From assembly GCA_024227975.1 (NCBI GenBank), contig JAAETV010000105.1, positions 1 to 34,036 of the forward strand: a stretch of DNA of 34,036 nt, written 5' to 3'. A program made the translations under genes and the position numbers. Of the stretch, positions 23,251 to 30,310 are shown piece by piece. Source of the stretch: Actinomycetes bacterium (GTDB taxonomy: Bacteria > Actinomycetota > Acidimicrobiia > Acidimicrobiales > SZUA-35). Position 1 is the stretch's first letter. Every line of letters begins with the position of its first letter. The notes beneath the pieces are model-generated. The model saw only the letters and a program-made list of their open reading frames with translations. It searched no databases and was not told where the DNA came from.

Positions 23251-24198
23251 ATGGGAGTTGGGTTGAGGTACGAAAAGGGTTTGGTTGAGGTCGCAGACGG
23301 GGTGTTCGCCTACCTCCAACCGGATGGAGGGTGGGGCTGGAGCAATGCCGGCCTCGTCGTCGGGGCTGAAGATTCGCTCCTGGTCGACACCCTGTTCGAC
23401 CTGAAGCTCACCGAGGAGATGTTGGCGTCGATGGCGTCAACGACATCTACCCATCCGATCAGAACCGTGGTCAACACCCACGCCAACGGTGATCATTGCT
23501 TCGGAAACCAGCTGGTCACCGGAGCCGAGATCATTGCCTCGGAGGCGTCAGCGGCGGAGATGGAGGAGCTGCCTCCGGCTGTCCTGGATGCCATGATGAG
23601 CCTCGACCTGGGAGAGACGACGAACGCCTACATCCGGGAGGCGTTCGGCCCCTTCACCTTCAGTGGGATCGAGCCGCCCCATGCCACCACCACCTTCAGC
23701 GGCGAGCTGGAGGTGATCACTTCGGGCCGGGCGGCCAACCTGATGGAGGTGGGTCCCGCCCATACTGCCGGCGATGTGTTGGTCCATATTCCCACCTCAG
23801 GCGTGATCTTCACCGGTGACATCCTGTTCGTTGGTGGCACCCCGATCATCTGGAACGGGCCCGTCCAGAACTGGATCGACGCCTGTGAACGCATCATCGA
23901 GCTCGACTGCGACGTCATCGTCCCTGGCCATGGCCCCCTGACCGACGCCGCTGGTGTCCGCCTCGTCGGCGAGTACTTGATCCATGTTCGCACCGAGGCC
24001 ACAGCCCGATTCCAAGCCGGGATGCGAGCCGACGAGGCAGCCCGAGACATCGAGCTCGGTTCCTACCGTGATTGGCTCGACTGGGAGCGGATTGTGATCA
24101 ATGTCGATTCCCTCTATCGAGAGCTCGACCCGAATCATCCAGCCCCCGACGTGATGGACCTGTTCCGCCAGATGGCTGAGCTGAAGCTCCACAAGTAG
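23251..24198 (+). CDS. MBL-fold metallo-hydrolase
   Basis: 315 residues of the metallo-beta-lactamase superfamily. Metal motif THANGDH (76-82): the usual HxHxDH here has Asn79 in the second His position, a variation known in a subset of these hydrolases. Further ligands: His in GPAHTAGDVLVH, Asp in FTGDILF, and His in PGHGPLTD. Extra C-terminal helices (about 240-315) contain EATARFQAGMRADEAARDI. Similar proteins act as quinone- or thioester-directed hydrolases; the substrate is not assignable. Start ATG 23251 is chosen from promoter position. The next gene begins 10 bp after its stop. Confidence 0.9.
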   Translation: MGVGLRYEKGLVEVADGVFAYLQPDGGWGWSNAGLVVGAEDSLLVDTLFDLKLTEEMLASMASTTSTHPIRTVVNTHANGDHCFGNQLVTGAEIIASEASAAEMEELPPAVLDAMMSLDLGETTNAYIREAFGPFTFSGIEPPHATTTFSGELEVITSGRAANLMEVGPAHTAGDVLVHIPTSGVIFTGDILFVGGTPIIWNGPVQNWIDACERIIELDCDVIVPGHGPLTDAAGVRLVGEYLIHVRTEATARFQAGMRADEAARDIELGSYRDWLDWERIVINVDSLYRELDPNHPAPDVMDLFRQMAELKLHK

Positions 24199-24208
24199 GC
24201 GGGGCTCG

Positions 24209-25228
24209 GTGACGGGTCTCAGGATCGGCTTCATCGGCTGTGGTCTCATCGCCAGGACCCATGCTCGTGGCTTGAGTGGGCTGCCGGACATCGAGATCGG
24301 TCCCGTTACCGACATCGACCAACGGCGAGCGGCGGCCTTTGCGGCCGAGCTCCCCGCTGCGACCGTGGTCACCTCCCCAAGCGAGGTCATCGCCAACAGT
24401 GACGCCGTCTATGTCTGCACCTGGACCGCAGCCCATCCACCGCTGGTTGAACAGGCGGCCGAGGCGGGGCGGGCCGTGTTCTGCGAGAAGCCGCTGGCCG
24501 TCGATCTGGAGACAGCCCAAACCATGACCGATGCCGTCGAACAGGCTGGCGTGATCAATCAGGTCGGGCTTGTCCTACGTCACTCTCCAGCCTTTCGCTG
24601 GCTGGCCGCCCGGATCAATGAGCCCCAGGTCGGGCCCCTCATGAGCGTGGTGTTCCGCGATGACCAGTACCTCCCCATCCAGGGTCTCTACGGTTCGACG
24701 TGGCGGGCCGACAAGACCAAGGCAGGGGCCGGAACCCTACTCGAGCACTCGATCCATGATCTCGATCTGTTGAGCTGGATGATGGGACCGATTGCTTCGG
24801 TGAGTGCCAACCACACCTCGTTCCATGGGTTGGATGGGATCGAGGATCAAGCCTCAGTGATGCTGGTTGCGGTATCAGGGGCGCAAGCCACCCTGACTTC
24901 GGTGTGGCACGACGTGTTGTCGCGACCCTCTCAGCGTCGGGTCGAAGCCTTCTGCCAGCGAGCTGTGCTGACTCTGGAGGGGGACTGGAATGGGCCGGTT
25001 TGGGCCGAGACCACGAACGGGCCAGAGGATCCTATCGAAGGATCTCGGCTCTCTGCCTTTGCGGCCAACGCCGACAAGGGAGGAACCAATCCCGACGCCG
25101 ACTTCGTAGCTGCTGTCACCGAAGGCCGACCGGCGAAGCCTGACTTCGGATTGGCTCTGGAGGCCCATCGTCTGGCCGACGCCGCCTACCGGTCGGCACA
25201 GGCCAACGGGACCCCCATGAACCTCTGA
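24209..25228 (+). CDS. Gfo/Idh/MocA-family oxidoreductase
   Basis: 339 residues, NAD(P)-dependent dehydrogenase usually acting on sugars, inositols or related polyols. Rossmann motif GFIGCGLIARTHA (about 7-19) and the family hallmark FCEKPLA (about 91-97), then the C-terminal beta-sheet domain with EHSIHDLDLLSWMMG carrying the catalytic His/Asp type residues near 185-193. Start GTG 24209 with a GGCGGGG-type site. It follows the MBL-fold gene closely, so both probably form one unit. Substrate unknown. Confidence 0.92.
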   Translation: MTGLRIGFIGCGLIARTHARGLSGLPDIEIGPVTDIDQRRAAAFAAELPAATVVTSPSEVIANSDAVYVCTWTAAHPPLVEQAAEAGRAVFCEKPLAVDLETAQTMTDAVEQAGVINQVGLVLRHSPAFRWLAARINEPQVGPLMSVVFRDDQYLPIQGLYGSTWRADKTKAGAGTLLEHSIHDLDLLSWMMGPIASVSANHTSFHGLDGIEDQASVMLVAVSGAQATLTSVWHDVLSRPSQRRVEAFCQRAVLTLEGDWNGPVWAETTNGPEDPIEGSRLSAFAANADKGGTNPDADFVAAVTEGRPAKPDFGLALEAHRLADAAYRSAQANGTPMNL

Positions 25229-25241
25229 GCCAGGGACACGC

Positions 25242-25952
25242 CTAGGTGCTGTGCCGCCCTTTGGCCCCGATGATGATGGCCACCTGAGGATTACCGCCAA
25301 GGGCCGAGTTCAGATGGACCGAGAACTCGTGGGCCAGGATGTCCCACATACGATCGAGCAGCTCAGCTGTCATGATCACGTCGCTGGTCACAGCCACCGA
25401 TGCGTCACGGCGGATGCGATCAGCCAGAGTCCGGATCCCGACCAGGGTTGCACCGACAGGAAGGTCGAGCGGGGCGACCCCCGCGGCGCGGGCGGCTCGA
25501 ACCCGGGACTCGGTGTCTTCGCACAAGCCCTCGACCAGAGCACCGACCAGTCGCTCGTACTCATAGCGAGGGGCCCGAGGCTGGCGGATCAGGAGGGACT
25601 GGGTAGCACTGCGTCCGGCCAGTCGGGAGAGCCTGGCGATCTGACTCTGGACCGAGGCCGCCCAAGCCAGACGGCGGGACCGACCGGTCTGGGGGGCCGG
25701 CTGGGGGATGATGATCGGTTCGGTGTTGGTGACCCTCACCGTCTGGTCATAGAGCCGGCGACGAGCTCCATCGGACAAGACCCGCCAGGCCTCGTTGATC
25801 TCAGCCATGCTCGACTGGCCTCCCTTGACCACAGCAACGTCAGGATGGCATTCGCGAGCCAGGCGCCGATAGGCCGTCCTCAACTCTTCGAAGGTGCAAC
25901 CGGGGGCCACTCCCAACTTCTCGTAGTGCGTCCTCGTGCGGACATCGACCAT
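25242..25952 (-). CDS. J-domain (DnaJ-like) protein
   Basis: 236 residues. N-terminal J-domain (about 8-75) with THYEKLGVAPGC, AYRRLARECHPDV including the essential HPD (36-38), and EAWRVLSDGARRRLYD. It should stimulate DnaK ATPase. No zinc-finger or CTD of a canonical DnaJ; the rest (about 100-236) is a helical region of unknown function (LVGALVEGLCEDTESRVRAARAAG). Start ATG 25952 chosen because upstream residues are not domain-like; CACAAT six bases upstream suits a leaderless promoter. Convergent with the Gfo/Idh gene, divergent from the lipoprotein. Confidence 0.87.
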   Translation of the reverse strand: MVDVRTRTHYEKLGVAPGCTFEELRTAYRRLARECHPDVAVVKGGQSSMAEINEAWRVLSDGARRRLYDQTVRVTNTEPIIIPQPAPQTGRSRRLAWAASVQSQIARLSRLAGRSATQSLLIRQPRAPRYEYERLVGALVEGLCEDTESRVRAARAAGVAPLDLPVGATLVGIRTLADRIRRDASVAVTSDVIMTAELLDRMWDILAHEFSVHLNSALGGNPQVAIIIGAKGRHST

Positions 25953-25958
25953 GCGTAC

Positions 25959-25964
25959 ATTGTG
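25959..25964 (-). promoter_or_regulatory. Candidate leaderless -10 for the J-domain gene
   Basis: On the minus strand CACAAT ends six bases before ATG 25952; four of six bases match TATAAT. No Shine-Dalgarno is seen. Inferred. Confidence 0.3.
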
Positions 25965-26040
25965 GCTCACCGACGGTCGCCCGCCAACGACACCCCGCGC
26001 CTTACTCTCCGAGATGACCAACGCCCGGCTCCGATGAAAC

Positions 26041-26046
26041 TAGTGT
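26041..26046 (+). promoter_or_regulatory. Candidate -10 for the lipoprotein-cobU-cobS unit
   Basis: TAGTGT (TANNNT) ends ten bases before ATG 26057, giving a leader of only a few bases. No convincing -35. Confidence 0.3.
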
Positions 26047-26056
26047 TCATGTCTCG

Positions 26057-26968
26057 ATGGCACGAACCGTTGCAATCCTTGCTCTGGCCGTAGCCCTGTT
26101 TCTGGCCGCTTGCGGCTCAGACCAGGGTTCACCCGGCCTCGCCGAGAGGGTCGATCACCAATCCGAGGACGGGGCCACCGACGGTGACGGCATTGGACCG
26201 ATCGACCCCGACTCCGACGACAACTCCGGTGCCGGGGACGATGGAGACGACGGGACCATCGTTCCAGCCGCTACTTCCGTCGAGTTCGTGATCGCGGCCA
26301 TCGAAGGTCGAGATGCCGCATCCCACTTCGCAACCACCGCCTTCGATGATCCGGCCAAGGGCAATCCCTTCGACCCCAGTGTCCTGGCCGGCCGACTGAT
26401 CGAGCTCGACGAGCTCGATGCAACCCCAGCGATGGTGACACCATCATCGAACGCCTTCCCCGATGCCGGAACCGATCTCGCCCCCTCATGCCAGGAAGGA
26501 GCCGGTCTCATTTGCCAGATCGATATCGGGAGCTCCTCGGGCCAGATCCAGGCCTCGGTCATCGTGCACTGGTTCGATGATGGGATCACCGACTTCTCGA
26601 TTGTCACCCGCTCCGAAACCGGGGCTCCAGATGGGATCGGTGAGGCCCAGTGTGACCCCGGCTATGAGCTCGTCCATGGCGGCCACACCCCCGACCGCTT
26701 CGATGTCGCCGTGTGTGTCGACCAGTCGGGGTCGGTCCAATACAGGGGCCAGGTCCGCCACGAGGACTCCGGCATCCGCCTCGACGGTTGCAGGCAGGGA
26801 GACGACCAGTGGATCGCCTTGAACGAAGGCTACCGTTACCTGGTCGATGGGACCGTCTCGGCCACTCGCTCGACGATCCAAGTATTCAATGAAGCTGGAG
26901 TACTGACAACAGACCAGCCATTCACCTCGGTTCGTTTCGACCCGGTGGTCACCCCGGCGTCCTGCTGA
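26057..26968 (+). CDS. Lipoprotein of unknown function
   Basis: 303 residues. A lipoprotein signal peptide (ILALAVALFLAAC) puts lipidated Cys at residue 19. An Asp/Gly/Ser-rich linker (about 20-68) precedes a folded region with several Cys (in SCQEGAGLICQID, AQCDPGYELVHGG, VAVCVDQSG and LDGCRQGDD) that could form disulfides outside the cell, and a Cys at the C-terminus (TPASC). No known domain recognised. cobU starts four bases after its stop, so they are likely cotranscribed; whether it binds corrinoid is unknown. Confidence 0.85.
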   Translation: MARTVAILALAVALFLAACGSDQGSPGLAERVDHQSEDGATDGDGIGPIDPDSDDNSGAGDDGDDGTIVPAATSVEFVIAAIEGRDAASHFATTAFDDPAKGNPFDPSVLAGRLIELDELDATPAMVTPSSNAFPDAGTDLAPSCQEGAGLICQIDIGSSSGQIQASVIVHWFDDGITDFSIVTRSETGAPDGIGEAQCDPGYELVHGGHTPDRFDVAVCVDQSGSVQYRGQVRHEDSGIRLDGCRQGDDQWIALNEGYRYLVDGTVSATRSTIQVFNEAGVLTTDQPFTSVRFDPVVTPASC

Positions 26969-26972
26969 TTCG

Positions 26973-27539
26973 ATGGGGTTCACACTCCTGTTGGGCGGAG
27001 CACGCAGCGGCAAGAGCGATTTTGCCGTCGACGCGGCCCAGAGATCGGGCCGACCGGTCAGCTTCATCGCCACCGCCAGCGCCGGTGATGACGACATGAC
27101 CAGGCGAATCCAACGTCACCAAGCCGACCGGCCCCCCTCATGGTCGCTGATCGAAGAGACCGTCCACCTGGCATCGGCCCTGCAGGCAACTCCGGCTGCC
27201 GATGTGGTCATCGTCGACTGTCTGACCGTGTGGACGGCGAATCTGCTGCTGAGCAGCCATGATGAGGAGGAGATTGTGGCTGAAGCGGTGAAGGTGGCTG
27301 AGGTGGCCAGCCAGAGATCAGCGCTCACCATGGTCGTCAGCAATGAGGTAGGGCTCGGCGTCCATCCGGCGACAGAGGTCGGTCGGCGTTATCGAGACCT
27401 CCTCGGCCGAGTCAACACATCGTTCGGCTCCAAGGCCGCCACCACCCTGTTCTTCGCCGCCGGGCTGGCTGTCACCCTCACCGATCCTGCTCATCTCCTC
27501 GACAACCTGATCCAAGAGCCCGGCGAGGGATCTCCATGA
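26973..27539 (+). CDS. cobU: Adenosylcobinamide kinase / adenosylcobinamide-phosphate guanylyltransferase
   Basis: Bifunctional CobU/CobP enzyme: phosphorylates adenosylcobinamide and attaches GMP to give AdoCbi-GDP, an intermediate of coenzyme B12 nucleotide-loop assembly. 188 residues. P-loop GGARSGKS (about 8-15), VDCLTVWTANLL (about 84-95) and SNEVGLGVHP (about 126-135) are the classic CobU motifs. It shares the ATGA stop/start overlap with cobS. No cobC, cobT or corrin-ring genes are in the window, so salvage or a split pathway is likely. Confidence 0.96.
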   Translation: MGFTLLLGGARSGKSDFAVDAAQRSGRPVSFIATASAGDDDMTRRIQRHQADRPPSWSLIEETVHLASALQATPAADVVIVDCLTVWTANLLLSSHDEEEIVAEAVKVAEVASQRSALTMVVSNEVGLGVHPATEVGRRYRDLLGRVNTSFGSKAATTLFFAAGLAVTLTDPAHLLDNLIQEPGEGSP

Positions 27540-28282
27540 TCACCTCCATCCGGGTCGCCTTCTCCTTCCTGACCAGATTGCCCCTCGGCCGCGCCCAAGA
27601 CACCGCAACCGACGTGAGCGCCGCCATGATGTGGTTTCCCCTCGTCGGACTGGTGGTCGGAGCCATAGTCGGCTCGATTCATCTAGCTCTTCTCCAGCTC
27701 ACCAGCCCCCTGGTGGCAGCCTCGGTTGCGCTTGCCATTGGGATCCTGGTGACCGGCGGCTTCCACGAGGACGGCCTGGGCGACATGGCCGATGCTTTCG
27801 GGGGTGGCTGGGACCGGGAACAGCGCCTGGCCATCATGAAGGACTCGCGACACGGGACCTATGGGGTACTGGCCATAGGTTGCAGTCTCCTCATCAGGGT
27901 GGCGGCCCTGACCAGCTTGACCGGTACCGGTGCCATCTTGGCCGTCGCCGGAGCTCACTTGCTCGCTCGGACCTGGGCCGTGGTCGCCCTCGACCTGGCC
28001 CGACCGGCGACCGGCGATGGTCTGGCCGGCTCGATCACCGGGGGAAGACATCATCGGACCCGCCTCGCAATCAGTGTCGCCGCCTGGCTGATCCTGGCCC
28101 TGATCATGCTTGGCCCCGGCCGCTGGATCCTGATGGGCGGCCTCAGCGCAGCAGCCGCCCTGGCTACGGTCGGGCTTGCCTACCGCAAGATCGGGGGCAT
28201 TACCGGTGATGTCGCGGGGGCCACTCAGCAGATGGGTGAGATGGTGGCCATGACTGCCGCCACCCTCTCCCGGCCCAGCTGA
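27536..28282 (+). CDS. cobS: Adenosylcobinamide-GDP ribazoletransferase (cobalamin synthase)
   Basis: Integral membrane enzyme joining AdoCbi-GDP and alpha-ribazole to form adenosylcobalamin. 248 residues with about six hydrophobic helices and the metal-binding hallmark GGFHEDGLGDMADAFGGG (about 76-93). A second polar patch, KDSRHGTYG (about 103-111), is also family-typical. Overlaps cobU as ATGA, so the two are translationally coupled. Confidence 0.96.
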   Translation: MITSIRVAFSFLTRLPLGRAQDTATDVSAAMMWFPLVGLVVGAIVGSIHLALLQLTSPLVAASVALAIGILVTGGFHEDGLGDMADAFGGGWDREQRLAIMKDSRHGTYGVLAIGCSLLIRVAALTSLTGTGAILAVAGAHLLARTWAVVALDLARPATGDGLAGSITGGRHHRTRLAISVAAWLILALIMLGPGRWILMGGLSAAAALATVGLAYRKIGGITGDVAGATQQMGEMVAMTAATLSRPS

Positions 28283-28284
28283 TG

Positions 28285-28309
28285 GCAACCTGTCCAGACA
28301 GGTGGTTGC
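28285..28309 (+). terminator. Hairpin after cobS
   Basis: ACCTGTC-CA-GACAGGT (28288-28303), flanked by GCAACC/GGTTGC arms that allow an alternative pairing (28285-28290 with 28304-28309). It follows the cobS stop by a few bases; no T-run. Possible terminator. Confidence 0.35.
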
Positions 28310-28330
28310 TCCATGTGATAGCCAGATCTG

Positions 28331-28930
28331 ATGGGTGCTGAACTGAGCAACGACCCGTTTGATGATGAGGAGTTCATGGCTCTGGCCCGCCGGGTTCGCA
28401 GGGCGGCCGACGAGGAGCTGTCCGATATCGAGTACGAGACAGACCGAGCCGAACAGAAACGTCAGGACCTCACATCCCGGTCGATGCAAGCCATGATGGA
28501 GGGGGAGCGCTGGCTGGTCACGTTGGGGCCGCGGATGGTGGAAGGCCAGGTGGTCCACGCCGGACAGAACTTCACCGGGCTGGAGGACCGTCACGGAAAC
28601 CTCCACGATTTCCGCCATAGTGCCATGGCCCTCATCAGGGTGACGGAAACCGATCCTCGTCAGGGCCGTGCTCCCATCACCTTGCGACCAGCGACCTTTG
28701 TTGCCCGGTTGCTGGGGCTGGAACAGCTCCGTCAGGTGGAGCTCGGGGGCTCAGACGGGATCTGGTCGGTCGTCGGCACGATCGAGTCAGTGAACAGCGA
28801 CCATGTAGTCATGGTGGAGCGAACGGGTGAGACCTCGATACTGCCCCTCGATTCGATCGCCTACCTGGGGCGCCAAGTCGACCAGCGCCGCCGTCAACCT
28901 CCCGGAGGCTCCGTGGAGCGCTCCCGCTAG
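28331..28930 (+). CDS. Unknown protein, predicted cytosolic
   Basis: 199 residues with no signal peptide or membrane helix. A helical, acidic and basic N-terminal segment (about 1-60, with MALARRVRRAADEELSD) is followed by two regions of similar beta pattern: ERWLVTLGPRMVEGQVVHAG (about 58-77) and IWSVVGTIESVNSDHVVMVE (about 143-162). They resemble two small barrel-like units. I do not recognise the family. The gene is single and convergent with the HTH gene. Start ATG 28331 lacks a clear ribosome site. Confidence 0.72.
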   Translation: MGAELSNDPFDDEEFMALARRVRRAADEELSDIEYETDRAEQKRQDLTSRSMQAMMEGERWLVTLGPRMVEGQVVHAGQNFTGLEDRHGNLHDFRHSAMALIRVTETDPRQGRAPITLRPATFVARLLGLEQLRQVELGGSDGIWSVVGTIESVNSDHVVMVERTGETSILPLDSIAYLGRQVDQRRRQPPGGSVERSR

Positions 28931-28933
28931 ATC

Positions 28934-29008
28934 CTCGAGGCCCGCAACTCGAGATCATGTGACAAGTGTTGCCGCCGGAGAATCTCGAGGTGCCCGGAGG
29001 GCGCACCT
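28934..29008. terminator. Convergent gap with nested inverted repeats
   Basis: Between the unknown protein and the HTH gene. CTCGAGAT (28948-28955) and ATCTCGAG (28982-28989) form 8-bp arms; CTCGAG occurs a third time at 28934-28939. AGGTGC (28988-28993) pairs with GCACCT (29003-29008), overlapping the first. Bidirectional terminator or simple palindromic repeat; no T-runs. Confidence 0.4.
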
Positions 29009-29018
29009 AGTGCTTTGA

Positions 29019-29252
29019 CTACGAAGCTTCGGCTCTGACCTCTTGCTGTACGGCCTCGTAGCCGGCACGGAGATAATCCTCGAACGCTTGACGGGGTATG
29101 CGATAGCCCCTCATCCCTGGAGGCTTGGTCGCCACCAGGTCACCTCGCTTGATGAACGAGATGACAGTCTGAGGGGTGAGGTCAAGATAGTTGGCGACAT
29201 CAGCCACGCTGATCAGCTCTGGCAGGTCGTCGGTCGTCGTTTCGTAGGTCAC
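29019..29252 (-). CDS. Excisionase-like helix-turn-helix DNA-binding protein
   Basis: 77 residues forming almost only one MerR/BldC/excisionase-type winged HTH: ELISVADVANYLDLTPQTVISFIKRGDLVATKPPG (about 12-46) then YRIPRQAFEDYLRAG (about 50-64). The first helices and the turn are well formed, and the RIPR-wing is typical. It may regulate the divergent Tad operon and itself; the spacing and the palindromes between them support this but do not prove it. GTG 29252 start; the ribosome site is poor. No integrase is present, so a recombination role is unlikely. Confidence 0.85.
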   Translation of the reverse strand: MTYETTTDDLPELISVADVANYLDLTPQTVISFIKRGDLVATKPPGMRGYRIPRQAFEDYLRAGYEAVQQEVRAEAS

Positions 29253-29270
29253 CTTCTGGTTGGTTCCTTC

Positions 29271-29319
29271 AGCTCAGAGCTTGGATGCGACGGGCTGTCT
29301 ATCAATGGTAGTCCAAGCT
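29271..29319. promoter_or_regulatory. Palindromic operator candidates upstream of the HTH gene
   Basis: AGCTC-A-GAGCT (29271-29281) is a perfect 11-bp palindrome. Overlapping it, AGCTTGGA (29278-29285) is repeated inverted as TCCAAGCT (29312-29319). TACCAT (minus, 29310-29305), a possible -10 of the HTH gene, lies between the arms of the larger repeat. Confidence 0.45.
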
Positions 29320-29357
29320 GGAACGATAACTCGATCTGTTCCTTTAGGCATTTTTGC

Positions 29358-29386
29358 TTGCGACTTGAGTGAATAGTCATTATCTT
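29358..29386 (+). promoter_or_regulatory. Sigma70-like promoter of the Tad operon
   Basis: TTGCGA (29358-29363) and TATCTT (29381-29386) are separated by exactly 17 bases, in an AT-rich patch that contrasts with the rest of the window. Transcription should start near 29393; the leader would begin with the stem CAACCC-GCTT-GGGTTG (29395-29410). This is the best promoter match I found, and it lies upstream of cpaB ATG 29471. Confidence 0.6.
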
Positions 29387-29394
29387 TCGCTCAG

Positions 29395-29410
29395 CAACCC
29401 GCTTGGGTTG
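29395..29410 (+). other. Hairpin at the 5' end of the Tad operon leader
   Basis: CAACCC-GCTT-GGGTTG, stem of six pairs. Its core resembles the palindrome upstream of tkt (1826-1841). Function unknown. Confidence 0.4.
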
Positions 29411-29470
29411 AAATCCTCATGGTGGCGCGCGGGCAGGCGAGGTTTCGGTGGGGAAGACTGGTGGCCTTTC

Positions 29471-30310
29471 ATGGCAAGTTTCGTAGCTGTCGACGAGGAA
29501 GCGTCGACCCAAGAGTCGCGCTCGAACCGTAGGCCCGTCGCTCCTCGCAAGCGCAAGATGCGTGACAGGGTCTCGCTGGGCCACCTGATCATGATCACCG
29601 CCGCCCTGGCCGCGTTCGTGCTTGTGGTCTCGGTTCTCCAAGACCGGACGCTGACAACCCAGATCCTGGTGGCCGACACTGAAATCCTGCCGGGAGCCGC
29701 CATCACCCCCGGCATGGTCTCAGTGGTCGAGATCCCCGCCGATTCCGATCTAGTCGACCGGGTCGCCACCATGACTGACCTAGCCGGCAACGATGTGAGT
29801 GCCGGTCATCGGCTGGCTCAGGGAGATCCGATCACCCTCACCGCCCTGGCCCCCGCCTCGACACCATCAGGGCTACGAGCCATGAGCCTCCCGATCGACC
29901 GGGTCGACGCCGTTGGCGGTGACCTCACCGCCGGTGATCGGGTTGATGTGATCTCGGTCGCCACGGGAACAGCAGCCTATGTCGCCGTCGATCTCGAGGT
30001 CATCGCCACCCAGAGCTCAGATGGGCGAGGCGGTGCCCTCTCGTCTAGCGCCCTGTCTACCTACTACGTCACCGTCTCGATCGACGATCAGACAGCCTTG
30101 GCCGTCGCCCTGGCCATGGATGCCGGCCAGATCTCCGTCCTCCGCTCGACCGGAGCCGAACCGGTTCCCGCAGACGAGCGCCAACTCCAGGTTGCGGCCT
30201 TGGCCACTGACGCCAACGGGGGGCCGACGACCCAGGCCGAGCCCCAATCCGGAGCACAGGATCCAAACCCGACACCGGGGGAGACGAGCGAATCGGGCGA
30301 CGGTGGCTGA
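29471..30310 (+). CDS. cpaB: Tad pilus assembly protein CpaB/RcpC (SAF domain)
   Basis: 279 residues. N-terminal basic cytosolic tail (about 1-35, rich in Arg/Lys), one transmembrane helix (about 40-56, IMITAALAAFVLVVSVL), then a SAF-like domain (about 60-125: ILVADTEILPGAAITPGMV, VATMTDLAG, AGHRLAQGDPIT) and an RcpC-type region (PIDRVDAVGGDLTAGDRVDVISV), and a Pro/Thr/Gln-rich tail. It functions in outward assembly or secretion of the type IVc (Tad) pilus. Start ATG 29471 rather than an upstream reading from 29369, since the predicted promoter lies after 29369. It overlaps cpaE by 8 bases. Confidence 0.9.
   Translation: MASFVAVDEEASTQESRSNRRPVAPRKRKMRDRVSLGHLIMITAALAAFVLVVSVLQDRTLTTQILVADTEILPGAAITPGMVSVVEIPADSDLVDRVATMTDLAGNDVSAGHRLAQGDPITLTALAPASTPSGLRAMSLPIDRVDAVGGDLTAGDRVDVISVATGTAAYVAVDLEVIATQSSDGRGGALSSSALSTYYVTVSIDDQTALAVALAMDAGQISVLRSTGAEPVPADERQLQVAALATDANGGPTTQAEPQSGAQDPNPTPGETSESGDGG

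Noticed and set aside
25251..26093. 280-residue plus-strand frame over the J-domain gene
   Set aside because: The minus-strand frame has HPD and J-domain helices.
26022..26972. Possible cobalamin riboswitch before cobU
   Set aside because: The gap before cobU is four bases, and no B12-box-like sequence is visible before the lipoprotein.
29019..29252. Excisionase of an integrated element
   Set aside because: No integrase, attachment repeats or phage genes nearby; the HTH is more likely a regulator.
29253..29470. Cyclic di-GMP riboswitch upstream of the Tad operon
   Set aside because: The conserved GEMM core is not present; only simple hairpins are found.
29369..29470. Longer N-terminus of cpaB from 29369
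   Set aside because: The predicted promoter -10 (29381-29386) lies inside that extension, and the added residues are not CpaB-like.
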